DNA from: Lewinella sp038528965
GTDB taxonomy: Bacteria > Bacteroidota > Bacteroidia > Chitinophagales > Saprospiraceae
Direction of reading: 5' to 3'
Assembly: GCA_038528965.1 (NCBI GenBank)
Contig: JBCBEC010000036.1
Location: 9,321 to 73,320, forward strand
Length of the DNA stretch: 64,000 bases
Below the pieces are notes generated by a model. The model was not told the DNA's origin. It worked only from the letters and a program-made list of their open reading frames with translations, and made no database searches. The translations under genes and the position numbers were made by a program. Positions 55,823 through 64,000 of the stretch are shown here, one piece after another. Positions within the stretch are counted from its first letter, which is position 1, and every line of letters begins with the position of its first letter.

Positions 55823-57907
55823 TCAGCTATCTTGCAGTTTAGGGAGGGTGAGCGTGAAAGTGGTGCCAACATTCGGGCGGGTACTGAACTGGATGTTGCC
55901 GCCCGCTTGCTCGATAATATTCTTGCACATGGCCAAGCCGAGGCCCATGCCAGAAGATTTGGTAGTGAAGTTGGGTTGGAATATCCGGGCCTGAATGGCC
56001 GGAGGAATACCACTGCCATTGTCCTGCACTTCTATTTGATAGTTAGCCTCTTGGGTTTGCAGGCGCAAATGTAGCTCCGCTTGATCGGTCTGTTCCATCG
56101 CCTGGACTGCGTTACGGATCAAATTATTCAGCACCCGTACTATCTGATCTCGATCTGCTTCTACGAGGCAAGGGGCGGGAGGTAGACACAACTGTATTTC
56201 ACCCCGACTGATCTGATGCAGCTGGGCCACAGATTGCAATACTTCCCTTAAGTCAAATTGGGTCAATTGTGCTTCTGGTAGCCGCGCAAAATGACTGAAG
56301 GCCGTAGCAATGCGGGCCAGTCCATCGATTTGCTCAATCATGCCTTTAGCAATCCGGCTACTCCATTCTCGGGCCCGTTCGGGATCGTCCTTTTCCAACC
56401 GGAGCAGTTGCTGAAGTTGCAATTTCATAGGAGTGAGCGGGTTCTTGATCTCGTGCGCCACCTGCTTGGCCATTTCCCGCCAGGCACTTTCTCGTTCACT
56501 AGCGGCCAGGCGTTCTGCACTTTCATCCAGGGCCAGAATCATCTGGTTATAGTTCTGCACCAGGCGGCCTATCTCGTCTTGGCGGGGCCACTGTAGTGGT
56601 TCATTGTCTTGCAGTTGCGTGTTGCTCAGCTTTTGCCCAATTTGGACGATCGGATCACTGATACTATTGGCTAATAAAAGGCCAAGGGCCCCAGCCACCA
56701 ACAATAAAGAAGCGTAAAGGCCGAGCAGCTGTTCGAGCCAGGTATCGTACAATGCGGTTTCGTCCCGGAAGAAATCGATGGTGAAAATGGTCACGAGAAA
56801 AAAAGCCACTAATACCAAAACGAAGAAGGCCAGCTGTATGCGCATCCGTAAGGTGAAAGGACCAAAGACTGGGAGTAACCAACGTTCGTAAGGGTACCGC
56901 AATGCCCAACTGCTCATGCGAAGTAACAGACTGTAGGCTAAGCCTCCCAGGAAGATCAATGAAACGAGGGCCGCGATAGGGCGAAAACCACCGTAATTCC
57001 GTCCTACTATGATGAAGCCTTGCTGATCGGCACGATGAAAGATCCAATCGGTACGACCGTCTTTAATGCGCTGCTGCCCGGTTCCCGGAGCTAGACTGAG
57101 CCACGGACCACTGAGTCTTTCCGTTGCGGTAACAGGGGAGAGTGTATCCCACTGAAAGGGGAGGTGATAGCGTAATGTGGTATCCGGTTGCCCGTTTTGC
57201 ACAATGCTCTTTGCTAAAACCTGTTGTGAGCGCTGGTCTATGTGTAAACTTTGCCGATGCGCAAACCAGCCCAATAGCAGCCCCGTGAGCAGCCACCACA
57301 GTAGTAACCAGGTCATACTGGAGCGTTCATTGTCAAGATAGACATCAAGGGTGATCAGGAAGACAGTCAAGCTGAGGGCTAATGGCACATAGCCTGCCGT
57401 AAGGAGTGGTGTAAAATCTAGGAAGGCGAAAAGTAATGCACTACCTACCAGTAATCCAATCCTTTGCTTACTATCGCTCAGTTGTTGCTTCAGTAGCTGT
57501 ACCTGTCTTAATCCTATTAGCCAAGAGCCTACGATCATGGGCAGTAAGGCCAGCCAGTATCCCCATACTTGCCAGGGGAGATCCGATAAATGGAGAAACC
57601 CTCGCCAGCCTTTGGTAGCCAGGATGCATTGCTGGACAATTATAAAAAGAAGGCTAGGAATAGCTGCGGCCAGAAGCGCTCGCTGCCAGGGTGAAAGTGT
57701 CCGACTATTGTTTGATATCTGATCTAGTCTGGGGGTGGCCAGACCAATAATTAGGTGCCCTATTAGCCAGTAGGCAAGCGCAAGGCCATCTTGGGTCCAC
57801 CAAGTTAATCCAGCTCCAATCGCTAGAAGTAATCCCCAACTTACGAAGCCGCTCCAGCGGGTAGACGAGGAGAAAAACGGGATGGTCAGATGTGGTAGTT
57901 TTTTCAA
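55823..57907 (-). CDS. Membrane sensor histidine kinase (NtrY-like)
   Basis: 694 residues. About eight transmembrane segments in the N-terminal half with one extracytoplasmic loop (about 215-310), a HAMP-like linker (SISDPIVQIGQKLSNTQLQ), HisKA with phospho-acceptor His485 (AKQVAHEIKNPLTPMKLQL) and HATPase (NLIRNAVQAMEQ; VQDNGSGIPPAIQARIFQPNFTTKSSGMGLGLAMCK). The HEIKNPLTP box is typical of NtrY/envelope-stress kinases. No cognate NtrX-type regulator is adjacent; the divergent LytTR regulator is an unlikely partner because those pair with LytS-type kinases. Confidence 0.9.
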   Translation of the reverse strand: MKKLPHLTIPFFSSSTRWSGFVSWGLLLAIGAGLTWWTQDGLALAYWLIGHLIIGLATPRLDQISNNSRTLSPWQRALLAAAIPSLLFIIVQQCILATKGWRGFLHLSDLPWQVWGYWLALLPMIVGSWLIGLRQVQLLKQQLSDSKQRIGLLVGSALLFAFLDFTPLLTAGYVPLALSLTVFLITLDVYLDNERSSMTWLLLWWLLTGLLLGWFAHRQSLHIDQRSQQVLAKSIVQNGQPDTTLRYHLPFQWDTLSPVTATERLSGPWLSLAPGTGQQRIKDGRTDWIFHRADQQGFIIVGRNYGGFRPIAALVSLIFLGGLAYSLLLRMSSWALRYPYERWLLPVFGPFTLRMRIQLAFFVLVLVAFFLVTIFTIDFFRDETALYDTWLEQLLGLYASLLLVAGALGLLLANSISDPIVQIGQKLSNTQLQDNEPLQWPRQDEIGRLVQNYNQMILALDESAERLAASERESAWREMAKQVAHEIKNPLTPMKLQLQQLLRLEKDDPERAREWSSRIAKGMIEQIDGLARIATAFSHFARLPEAQLTQFDLREVLQSVAQLHQISRGEIQLCLPPAPCLVEADRDQIVRVLNNLIRNAVQAMEQTDQAELHLRLQTQEANYQIEVQDNGSGIPPAIQARIFQPNFTTKSSGMGLGLAMCKNIIEQAGGNIQFSTRPNVGTTFTLTLPKLQDS

Positions 57908-58011
57908 AGCAGTAGCGATGCGCCTGATTGCACTTTGGGATTGATTATAGCTGTATACGGGTTTTCGGCCTTTTTGTTATCGAATAGTGATTTGTGTGGT
58001 ATGACCAAATC

Positions 58012-58055
58012 TGTGACGCGATGATCCCGATAGCTATCGAGAGCGTCGCTACACA
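58012..58055. repeat. Imperfect palindrome with core CGATAGCTATCG
   Basis: A perfect 12-nt palindrome at 58028-58039 inside a larger imperfect inverted repeat (TCTGTGACGCGA ... CGTCGCTACACAGA) in the divergent promoter region of the kinase and LytTR genes. Confidence 0.45.
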
Positions 58056-58105
58056 GAGGGTGTTTTGTTTAGAGCTAAGCCAACCAACCAAATTACTATT
58101 TCCCC

Positions 58106-58113
58106 TATCTTTA
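58106..58113 (+). promoter_or_regulatory. -7-like box TATCTTTA
   Basis: One base off TAnnTTTG, only 4 nt before the LytTR regulator ATG, so a transcript from it would be nearly leaderless. Weak call. Confidence 0.3.
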
Positions 58114-58117
58114 CCGT

Positions 58118-58864
58118 ATGCCTACAGCCGTTATTATCGAAGACATGCCAGCCGCCGAGGAGCGGCTCCGCATGCAGCTACGCACCCACTGTCCGAATAT
58201 CGAAATACTAGCCTCTGCCGATACCGTAGTGCAGGGGGCAAAGATGCTTCGTCAGCTCCGACCAGACCTCCTTTTTTTGGATATTGAACTACCCGATGGT
58301 ACCGGCTTTGATGTGTTGGACATACTAGGCGAATGGTCGGGGAGTATCATCTTTACTACGGGCCTGGATGATCAGGCAATTCGGGCTTTTCGTTACGCTG
58401 CTGTGGATTATCTACTCAAACCTATTGATGCGGATTTACTACAGCAAGCGGTACAGCGCGCCATTGATTTATTAGGTCATCAGCACCAACAGCAACAAAT
58501 TCTGCGGGAGGTTAATCGCCCGTCCATTCAGCTACCGCAAAGGATGGCCCTTCACGCGCAGGATAAAATACAGCTGGTAGAGATCAAAGACATTATTCGC
58601 CTGGAGGCGGAAAGCAACTATACGACCTTCTATCTGCAAGGACACAAACCTATTCTGGTTGGAAAAACCCTCAAGACTTTTGCCGATATTTTGGAGGAGC
58701 ACGCTTTTCTACGCGTCCATCAATCGCACCTGATTAACCCAATGTTTATCTCTGATTTTATCAAAACAGACGGGGGATATCTACAGCTAAAAAATGGCGA
58801 TAAGGTTCCGGTGAGTGTGCGCCGACGGAATTTGGTGATGGAGTATATCAATAATTTAGGATGA
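58118..58864 (+). CDS. LytTR-family response regulator
   Basis: 248 residues. Receiver domain with phospho-acceptor Asp55 (LLFLDIELPDGTGFDVLD) and Lys near 105 (YLLKPIDADLL); LytTR DNA-binding domain at about 145-245 (VEIKDIIRLEAESNYTTFYLQGHKPILVGKTLKTFADIL; FLRVHQSHLINPMFI). Usually partnered with a LytS/YehU-type kinase, which is not present here. Confidence 0.93.
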   Translation: MPTAVIIEDMPAAEERLRMQLRTHCPNIEILASADTVVQGAKMLRQLRPDLLFLDIELPDGTGFDVLDILGEWSGSIIFTTGLDDQAIRAFRYAAVDYLLKPIDADLLQQAVQRAIDLLGHQHQQQQILREVNRPSIQLPQRMALHAQDKIQLVEIKDIIRLEAESNYTTFYLQGHKPILVGKTLKTFADILEEHAFLRVHQSHLINPMFISDFIKTDGGYLQLKNGDKVPVSVRRRNLVMEYINNLG

Positions 58865-59314
58865 TTTTTTTGTTGGTAATATTTTATTATTAAAAAAAAT
58901 GTGTAAATTTATCTTTATTACAAGTCGAACGACTCTTCTATAATCTGTTCAGCTACTACTCATCAGATCAATTTTCATCCTCTCACACGAACGCTGAACA
59001 GTTTCCAAATTTTACATAACTGTCAAAAATAGACAGACCATTCGTTTGGATGCTTCCCGGTGGATGCATTGATCGCCCCTTGTTGAGGGTGATTATGGCA
59101 ACTACTAGGGTGGGGGAAGCTATACGCCAAGTGGATGGGGAGGCTCTGGTGTGCCGGTCGGTAGGGTGGGAACCCACCCACAATTGTGGGTGGTATGTTT
59201 TACAAAACATTTCATTACAGTGCTCCGTACGGAAATTTCAAGTCCATCACACTTAATACAATTCAATGACGCACAAAATGACAATCCTCAGCAAACCAAG
59301 TCCTTGTAGCTGCC
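58865..59314. other. Intergenic region, possible small RNA
   Basis: A 450-base gap. An AT-rich start carries a -7-like box TATCTTTA (58910-58917) followed by the dyad AGTCG-AA-CGACT. At 59164-59193 two mutually exclusive hairpins overlap: GGGTGGG-AA-CCCACCC and the 20-nt palindrome CCACCCACAATTGTGGGTGG, followed by TATGTTTTAC. Short frames on either strand have no coding features. Confidence 0.4.
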
Positions 59315-59322
59315 TATCTTTG
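59315..59322 (+). promoter_or_regulatory. -7 promoter box TATCTTTG
   Basis: A perfect TAnnTTTG box 13 nt before the ATG of the M28 peptidase gene. Confidence 0.6.
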
Positions 59323-59335
59323 CCGGACATTTAAA

Positions 59336-60571
59336 ATGATGAATATGACCCGCATAGTTTTAATCGCTTTTTCGGTGTTGCTTACCAGTTCGGTTTGGGC
59401 ACAAATGAACAGTCCCTTGCAGCAGATTCAGGTGGATGTTGTATACCTCGCTTCTGACTATTTGGAAGGTCGGGAAACGGGTTTGAAAGGGGAGCAATTG
59501 GCTGCCGAGTATATTTCCTGGCGTTTTGCTCAAATGGGATTAGAGCCTAAAGGCGATAATGGAAGTTGGTACCACGAGTTTGACTTTAAGTATAACCCTA
59601 ATCCGCACGCGGAAGGAGGGGAAGCGCGCGTTGGAAAAAACGTAGTAGCGTTTTTGGATAATGGCGCTGAAAACACAGTGGTGATCGGAGCACACTACGA
59701 TCATTTAGGCTACGGTGAGTTTGGTTCCTTGTATTCGGGAGAACCCATGATTCACAACGGAGCTGATGATAATGCTAGTGGAGTAGCTGCGCTGTTGTAT
59801 CTGGCCAGCCGCTTGAAGGATAACGCTGCTGCTAAGAATAATAACTTCCTATTCCTTGCTATCTCCGGTGAGGAATTAGGCTTGCTTGGTTCGAAAAATT
59901 GGGTCGCTGAACCAACCATTAATTTGGGTACGGTCAACTATATGCTCAACATGGATATGGTCGGCCGCCTCAACGAAGAAAAAGTATTAGTCATCAATGG
60001 TGTGGGAACATCGCCCGCTTTCACTCCTACTTTGGAGGGGGTAAGAGTAGGTGGTATTCGTGCCAAGACTACTGAGTCTGGAGTAGGTGCTTCGGACCAC
60101 ACGTCTTTTTATCTACAAGATATTCCCGCACTTCATTTCTTTTCAGGCCAGCACAATGATTACCACAAGCCAATTGATGATTCCCACAGGCTTAACTACC
60201 CAGGTATCCTGTCAATTGGCAACTTTATGCTAGCCTTCATTGAAGAATTAGATGACCAAGGTCGACTAGAATTCACTGCTACCAAGAATGAAAGTCAAGG
60301 TCGTAGTGCTGCGAGCTTCAAGGTGACATTAGGTGTCCTGCCCGATTATGTATACGAAGGAAAGGGCATGCGGGTAGACAGTGTCATTGAAGGCCGCCCC
60401 GGACAAATAGGTGGGATGCAGAACGGTGATGTTGTCTTAATGGTTGGTGACCTGGAGGTAGGTGATATCTACGACTACATGGAAGGCCTGGCCAATTTTA
60501 AGAAAGGTGATACTGCTACCGTGAAAGTGAAGCGTGGCGATGAAGAGGTGACGCTTGAGGTGACGTTTTAG
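59336..60571 (+). CDS. M28-family zinc aminopeptidase with PDZ domain
   Basis: 411 residues, signal peptide (IVLIAFSVLLTSSVWAQ). M28 core with all metal ligands: His120 (GAHYDH), Asp144 (NGADDNASG), Glu179-Glu180 (SGEELGLLGS), Asp in NMDMVGR, His in DYHKPIDDSHR. A PDZ domain occupies about 320-411 (GVLPDYVYEGKGMRVDSVIEGRPGQIGGMQNGDVVLMVGD). Cleaves N-terminal residues from peptides in the periplasm or outside the cell. Own promoter; converges on a GH3 gene across a strong hairpin. Confidence 0.92.
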   Translation: MMNMTRIVLIAFSVLLTSSVWAQMNSPLQQIQVDVVYLASDYLEGRETGLKGEQLAAEYISWRFAQMGLEPKGDNGSWYHEFDFKYNPNPHAEGGEARVGKNVVAFLDNGAENTVVIGAHYDHLGYGEFGSLYSGEPMIHNGADDNASGVAALLYLASRLKDNAAAKNNNFLFLAISGEELGLLGSKNWVAEPTINLGTVNYMLNMDMVGRLNEEKVLVINGVGTSPAFTPTLEGVRVGGIRAKTTESGVGASDHTSFYLQDIPALHFFSGQHNDYHKPIDDSHRLNYPGILSIGNFMLAFIEELDDQGRLEFTATKNESQGRSAASFKVTLGVLPDYVYEGKGMRVDSVIEGRPGQIGGMQNGDVVLMVGDLEVGDIYDYMEGLANFKKGDTATVKVKRGDEEVTLEVTF

Positions 60572-60614
60572 GAGTTCGTTTCACTCACGGTTGAGCTCGC
60601 TTTGCTCGCGGAGG

Positions 60615-60667
60615 AAGCTCACTAAGTTCGCGGAAAGTATTTGTACTTATGCGAACTTAGTGAGCTT
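60615..60667. terminator. Bidirectional terminator
   Basis: A 17-bp perfect stem AAGCTCACTAAGTTCGC (60615-60631) / GCGAACTTAGTGAGCTT (60651-60667), with a small nested hairpin in its loop, then TCTGTTTTT. Serves the convergent M28 and GH3 genes. Confidence 0.88.
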
Positions 60668-60674
60668 TCTGTTT

Positions 60675-62912
60675 TTATGGTTTTGGCACCAATACCTTGT
60701 GGACTTTTTCAACGATTTGGCCATCAGCAATAAATGATTGCTTTGCGCGGATATCGGTACTAGATGCGCCTATTTTTACGATGTAGTTACCTGCTTCAAT
60801 AACCCAGGCACTTTGAGCGGTATCAAATGAAGCCAGGTCCTTGGAGTTGAGTTTGAATGTGAGTACTTGACTTTCACCGGGGGCTAGGAGTCGGGTTTTT
60901 GCAAAGCCTTTCAGTTCTAAAGCTGGTTTTTCTAAGGTTTTGCCCGGTGCAGAGAGATACAGTTGTACTACTTCCTTGCCAGCCACATTTCCTGTATTTT
61001 CGATGGTGATACTGGCCGTTATACTACTATTAAACTGTTCGCTACTTAGTTGAAGGTTCGTGTAAGCGAAGCTAGTGTAGGATAGTCCAAAGCCAAAGGG
61101 GAAGGCTGTTTTTATGCCTTTTGAGTTGTAATAGCGGTAACCCACCATAATGCCTTCGTCAAAGCTGATTTCGGCTTCTTTTCCTACCATTAATTCCCCC
61201 ATCATGTGGGTGTCTCCGTTAGGAACTTCCTGGCCAGGGAAGGTGCCGGCACTGGGTACGTCATTATAAGTGATATTGAAGGTAGTGGGTAATTTACCGG
61301 AAGGGGTTACTTTACCAATGAGTACATCCGTAAGGGCATTACCCGCTTCCTGACCACCTTGCCAGGCTAGTACAATAGCGTCTACCTCGTCGCGCCAGCT
61401 AGCGGTTTCAATGACATTGCCAATATTGAGCAAAACCACTACTTTTTTGCCCACTGCGTGGAAAGCGTTAGTTACCGTTTCAATCATTGCTGTTTCGGCG
61501 GGCGTTAAGTAATAATCGCCTTCAGTTGGGCGGTCTTGGAATTCGCCAGAATTGCGGCCAATGGTGATAAAGGCCAGATCGTTAGCATCGGCATGTTTTT
61601 TTACTGCTCCAGCATCTAATGGCATTTCTGCAATAGGAGGGAGCAAGTCAAAGAAGAATTGTTTCTCGGGTAGCTTAGCCTTTTCCACTGTAAGGTAGCG
61701 CAAGTATTGTTCTTTCAGCTCTTCATTGACGCTTATACCGGCATTTTCCAGACCTCCTACTAATGCTACGACGTAAGCTTCGTTGACATCACCACTGCCG
61801 CTTCCACCGGAAATGAAATCGTAAGAGCCTACACCAAAGGCGGCAATATTAATGTTAGTCTCTTGTAAGGGCAGGGTAGTCTCGTGATTTTTCAGCAATA
61901 CGATACCTTCAGCCGCTACAGTTCGGGCAATTTCCGCGTGTGCTGCCAAATCAGGTTGGTCCGAATAAGCATACTGATGGTACACCGGAGATTGCAAGAC
62001 GACGCGGAGAATACGTGCTACATTTCGATCAAGCATACTTTCGTCTAGTTTGCCCTTTTTTATAGCAGTTAAGATTGCTTGGCGCTGTTCCGGTAGGCCA
62101 GGCATTAGCAAGTCATTACCTGCGTGCATTTGAGCAACAGGCGCTTTACCCGCAAACCAGTCGGTCATGACAAACCCTTCATATCCCCATTCTTTCCGCA
62201 GTATTGTTTCCAGTAAATCCTCGCTTTCGGAGGCATAAGTACCATTGATTTTATTATAGGCACTCATCACCGTCCAGGGCTGCGCTTCTTTTACGGCAAT
62301 CTCAAATCCGCGCAGGTAAATTTCCCGTAGTGCTCGCTCACTCACCTTGGTGTCGAGCAGCGTACGGTTGGTCTCACTATTGTTAGCCACAAAATGCTTA
62401 ATGGAAGCGCCTACTCCTTGCGACTCTACGCCCTTAACCATAGCCGCTGCCATATAGCCACTTAGGTAAGGATCTTCGGAGTAGTATTCAAAATTGCGTC
62501 CCGCCAATGGATTGCGGTGAATGTTCATTCCTGGTGCCAGTAAAATATCCACGCCATATTCTTTCACCTCTGCACCAAAGGCCTGACCAACTCGCTCCAC
62601 TAATTCGGTATCCCAACTTGAGGCTAGCAAAGTGGCAATGGGAAAGGCCGTGCAATAAAAGGTATCGTCAGTGCCCTCTCGTTTAGGCTGTATGCGCAAG
62701 CCCGCGGGCCCATCAGCTAACGTAAGTGCAGGAATCCCCAGCCGCGGGATAGCACAAGTATTACCAGCGGCACCCGGCACTTTTTCTTCTACCTCCGCTA
62801 GTGAAATGCCCGGAAGGTGCATGCCCGTTCCTACTACCAGACTGATTTTCTCCTCAAGGGTAAGCTCAGATAACCATTTATTAATTTGCTCATTGTTGGA
62901 GTGTGTACTCAT
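60675..62912 (-). CDS. Glycoside hydrolase family 3 beta-glucosidase
   Basis: 745 residues, no signal peptide, so presumably cytoplasmic. GH3 N domain with SIKHFVANNSETNR and nucleophile Asp251 (EGFVMTDWFAGK); GH3 C domain (GSGSGDVNEAYV; WQGGQEAGNALTDVLIGKVTPSGKLPTTF); FnIII-like domain (ITIENTGNVAGKEVVQLYLSAPG). Hydrolyses beta-glucosides or related oligosaccharides after import. It complements the GH3 lipoprotein near 22-24 kb. A good promoter lies just upstream. Confidence 0.93.
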   Translation of the reverse strand: MSTHSNNEQINKWLSELTLEEKISLVVGTGMHLPGISLAEVEEKVPGAAGNTCAIPRLGIPALTLADGPAGLRIQPKREGTDDTFYCTAFPIATLLASSWDTELVERVGQAFGAEVKEYGVDILLAPGMNIHRNPLAGRNFEYYSEDPYLSGYMAAAMVKGVESQGVGASIKHFVANNSETNRTLLDTKVSERALREIYLRGFEIAVKEAQPWTVMSAYNKINGTYASESEDLLETILRKEWGYEGFVMTDWFAGKAPVAQMHAGNDLLMPGLPEQRQAILTAIKKGKLDESMLDRNVARILRVVLQSPVYHQYAYSDQPDLAAHAEIARTVAAEGIVLLKNHETTLPLQETNINIAAFGVGSYDFISGGSGSGDVNEAYVVALVGGLENAGISVNEELKEQYLRYLTVEKAKLPEKQFFFDLLPPIAEMPLDAGAVKKHADANDLAFITIGRNSGEFQDRPTEGDYYLTPAETAMIETVTNAFHAVGKKVVVLLNIGNVIETASWRDEVDAIVLAWQGGQEAGNALTDVLIGKVTPSGKLPTTFNITYNDVPSAGTFPGQEVPNGDTHMMGELMVGKEAEISFDEGIMVGYRYYNSKGIKTAFPFGFGLSYTSFAYTNLQLSSEQFNSSITASITIENTGNVAGKEVVQLYLSAPGKTLEKPALELKGFAKTRLLAPGESQVLTFKLNSKDLASFDTAQSAWVIEAGNYIVKIGASSTDIRAKQSFIADGQIVEKVHKVLVPKP

Positions 62913-62971
62913 GTTATTGACAGTGCTATTAGCGTTTTTCTGACGGTAGCTCAGGTTTCAGAATAGAATCC

Positions 62972-63001
62972 GTAAGATAAGCGAAGCTAAGTTTTTGTCA
63001 A
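62972..63001 (-). promoter_or_regulatory. Promoter of the GH3 gene: TTG-N19-TATCTTAC
   Basis: On the minus strand TTG at 62999-63001 and TATCTTAC at 62972-62979, with 19 nt between them: the Bacteroidota spacing, and a -7 box two bases off consensus. Confidence 0.5.
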
Positions 63002-63038
63002 TAGCAACTCAATCTGATAATTTCTCTAAGTTCTATTG

Positions 63039-63046
63039 TAGATTTG
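63039..63046 (+). promoter_or_regulatory. -7 promoter box TAGATTTG
   Basis: A perfect TAnnTTTG box 48 nt before the ATG of the 176-aa protein gene. Confidence 0.55.
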
Positions 63047-63094
63047 AGGGTAACACCGCGAAATACGCTCTTACTTAAGCTCTGAACCGCAAAC

Positions 63095-63625
63095 ATGATT
63101 ACAGTAGAAGATTTGTTCTGGATACCCTTGCTCGGCCTGATTGGTTTCTTTTGGTATTTCGGATCGCAAGTACTGAGAGATGATAGCAATACTAATTTGA
63201 TGAAGCCAAGTAATGCCCCCAATGATCTATTGGAAGCAGAAACCGACCCTGTTGATCAGATTATGCAAGGAGTACGTATTGAGACAGATCTTACGGAGGA
63301 TGTAATCCAGCGAAAGTTTACCACCATCATTGGTCGTACAATAGTGGAGGCTTACTATGTAAATATCAACGAAGACAATTACGCATTTGGACAGTTTGAT
63401 ACTGTGGACTATGCCTTGGTTTTGAAATTTGACAATGGAACCTATCTGAATTGGGTTTTCTCCGATGGGACGTCCAGTAATCGGGAAGGGGGGAATTATG
63501 TTGGGTTTTACCTTAGTTTCAACGATACGGTCATGACCTCTTTCGAGGAATACGAAGAATGTCAAGATGTTAGCGGAACTAGTAAGTGGAAAGATTTAGA
63601 GATGCTATGTTTAGCAACTCATTAA
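63095..63625 (+). CDS. Small membrane-anchored protein of unknown function
   Basis: 176 residues. One N-terminal hydrophobic segment (FWIPLLGLIGFFWYFG, about 8-24) without a signal cleavage site, then an acidic soluble domain (about 45-176) with a possible barrel-like strand pattern (YAFGQFDTVDYALVLKFDNGTYLNWVFSDG). No family recognised. Single gene next to an IS110-family element end. Confidence 0.6.
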   Translation: MITVEDLFWIPLLGLIGFFWYFGSQVLRDDSNTNLMKPSNAPNDLLEAETDPVDQIMQGVRIETDLTEDVIQRKFTTIIGRTIVEAYYVNINEDNYAFGQFDTVDYALVLKFDNGTYLNWVFSDGTSSNREGGNYVGFYLSFNDTVMTSFEEYEECQDVSGTSKWKDLEMLCLATH

Positions 63626-63663
63626 GTTCTTTGAAAATTTTCTAGATTAGCACGACCAAAGGA

Positions 63664-63718
63664 GGTTATGCTTTCGAGCATAATCATCCCGTGTAGGCAG
63701 GCATTGTGCCCTGCCTAC
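63664..63718. repeat. Two adjacent hairpins at the transposase 3' end
   Basis: GGTTATGCT-TTCG-AGCATAATC (63664-63685, UUCG tetraloop) and GTAGGCAGG / CCTGCCTAC (63693-63701 and 63710-63718). The second lies inside the last codons of the transposase. They may mark the element end or terminate its transcript. Confidence 0.5.
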
Positions 63719-64000
63719 CTCCTTGATCTGCTCTTTGTTTTTGAGTGTATGTCGGATCATAAGCTTCATTTTTCTTGTAAAGGGTATAGATGAGGACTAG
63801 GAGTTTTCTCTGAACGGCCACATAGCCTTTCATTTTGATTTTGGTTCTATCGTAAACCCGGTTATACAAATTAGTGAACTCCTCATGGTACTTGACCACA
63901 CTTAATGCCGGGAAGTGAAGTGCTCGGCGGATATGCCGATTACCTTTTTTCGATATTCTGGTTTTTCCGTTAATAGTGCTTCCAGATTGTCGTTCCACTA
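63684..64000 (-). mobile_element. IS110-family transposase, C-terminal part (5' partial, off the right edge)
   Basis: The frame is open to the window edge. The visible about 105 residues begin ERQSGSTINGKTRISKKGN, then RHIRRALHFPALSVVKYHEE: the C-terminal catalytic Ser-containing segment of transposase_20 (IS116/IS110/IS902), with the conserved SGxxxxGKxRISKxGNxxIRRAL. The rest of the protein and the left end of the element lie beyond the window. The last about 20 residues (QGGRQGTMPAYTG) coincide with a hairpin and may be non-native read-through. Confidence 0.85.

Noticed and set aside
59050..59256. 68-codon + strand frame in the 58.9-59.3 kb gap
   Set aside because: Codons run through the hairpins, there is no recognisable domain or ribosome-binding context, and an opposite-strand frame overlaps it equally well.

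Overview
The window is a 64 kb chromosomal segment of a Bacteroidota bacterium, most likely a Saprospiria/Lewinella-like marine member. The evidence is: giant secreted multidomain proteins with C-terminal type IX secretion sorting domains, SprB and HYR repeats, a carboxypeptidase-like/plug/barrel TonB receptor, promoters of the TAnnTTTG (-7) type, and few Shine-Dalgarno sequences. The family-level placement is inference. No rRNA or tRNA gene and no CRISPR array was seen.

Layout. 1-9.8 kb: the 3' part of a giant HYR/lamin-tail/P-domain adhesin (+) converging on a T9SS-sorted secreted protein (-). 10.2-13.2 kb: an M48 metallopeptidase and a small barrel-like protein. 13.2-18.4 kb: a three-domain kinase/M23/class III aminotransferase fusion and a TMTC-like membrane protein with TPRs. 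18.5-21.7 kb: a CrtI-type desaturase, a single-domain response regulator and a PilJ-type sensor kinase. 22-26.5 kb: a GH3 lipoprotein, an inverted heptamer repeat array, a 55-aa membrane protein, a DOMON-like protein, a GNAT acetyltransferase and a barrel protein. 26.5-29.7 kb: a TPP riboswitch leader whose conserved core is split by about 450 nt, followed by a TonB-dependent receptor. 31-35.4 kb: a tight operon of an AAA/STAND-like ATPase, a small MscS-like protein and a CPA-type antiporter. 35.6-44.2 kb: an aminotransferase and a 2400-aa M12-type metalloprotease with 14 tandem 51-aa repeats. 44.3-50.8 kb: an MFS transporter, the sulfate-activation operon (DUF2061-cysC-cysD-cysN) with a 23S-IVP-type four-helix-bundle gene inserted between cysD and cysN, and an isoaspartyl peptidase. 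51-58.9 kb: a DUF3179 lipoprotein with a barrel partner, an FG-GAP protein, an AraC regulator, an NtrY-like kinase and a LytTR regulator. 59.3-64 kb: an M28 peptidase with PDZ, a second GH3 enzyme, a small unknown membrane-anchored protein, and the end of an IS110-family transposase running off the right edge.

How the genes fit together. Many products serve extracellular polymer degradation and surface attachment (T9SS cargo, GH3 enzymes, M12/M28/M48 peptidases). The riboswitch plus TonB receptor predicts thiamin uptake. The cys genes make APS/PAPS from sulfate, and a dyad overlaps their promoter.

The most unusual items are the split TPP riboswitch with its modular repeat insertion, the four-helix-bundle gene bounded by heptamer repeats inside the cys operon, the ATPase-MscS-antiporter operon, the three-enzyme fusion, and a recent 765-bp internal block duplication in the 2400-aa protease.
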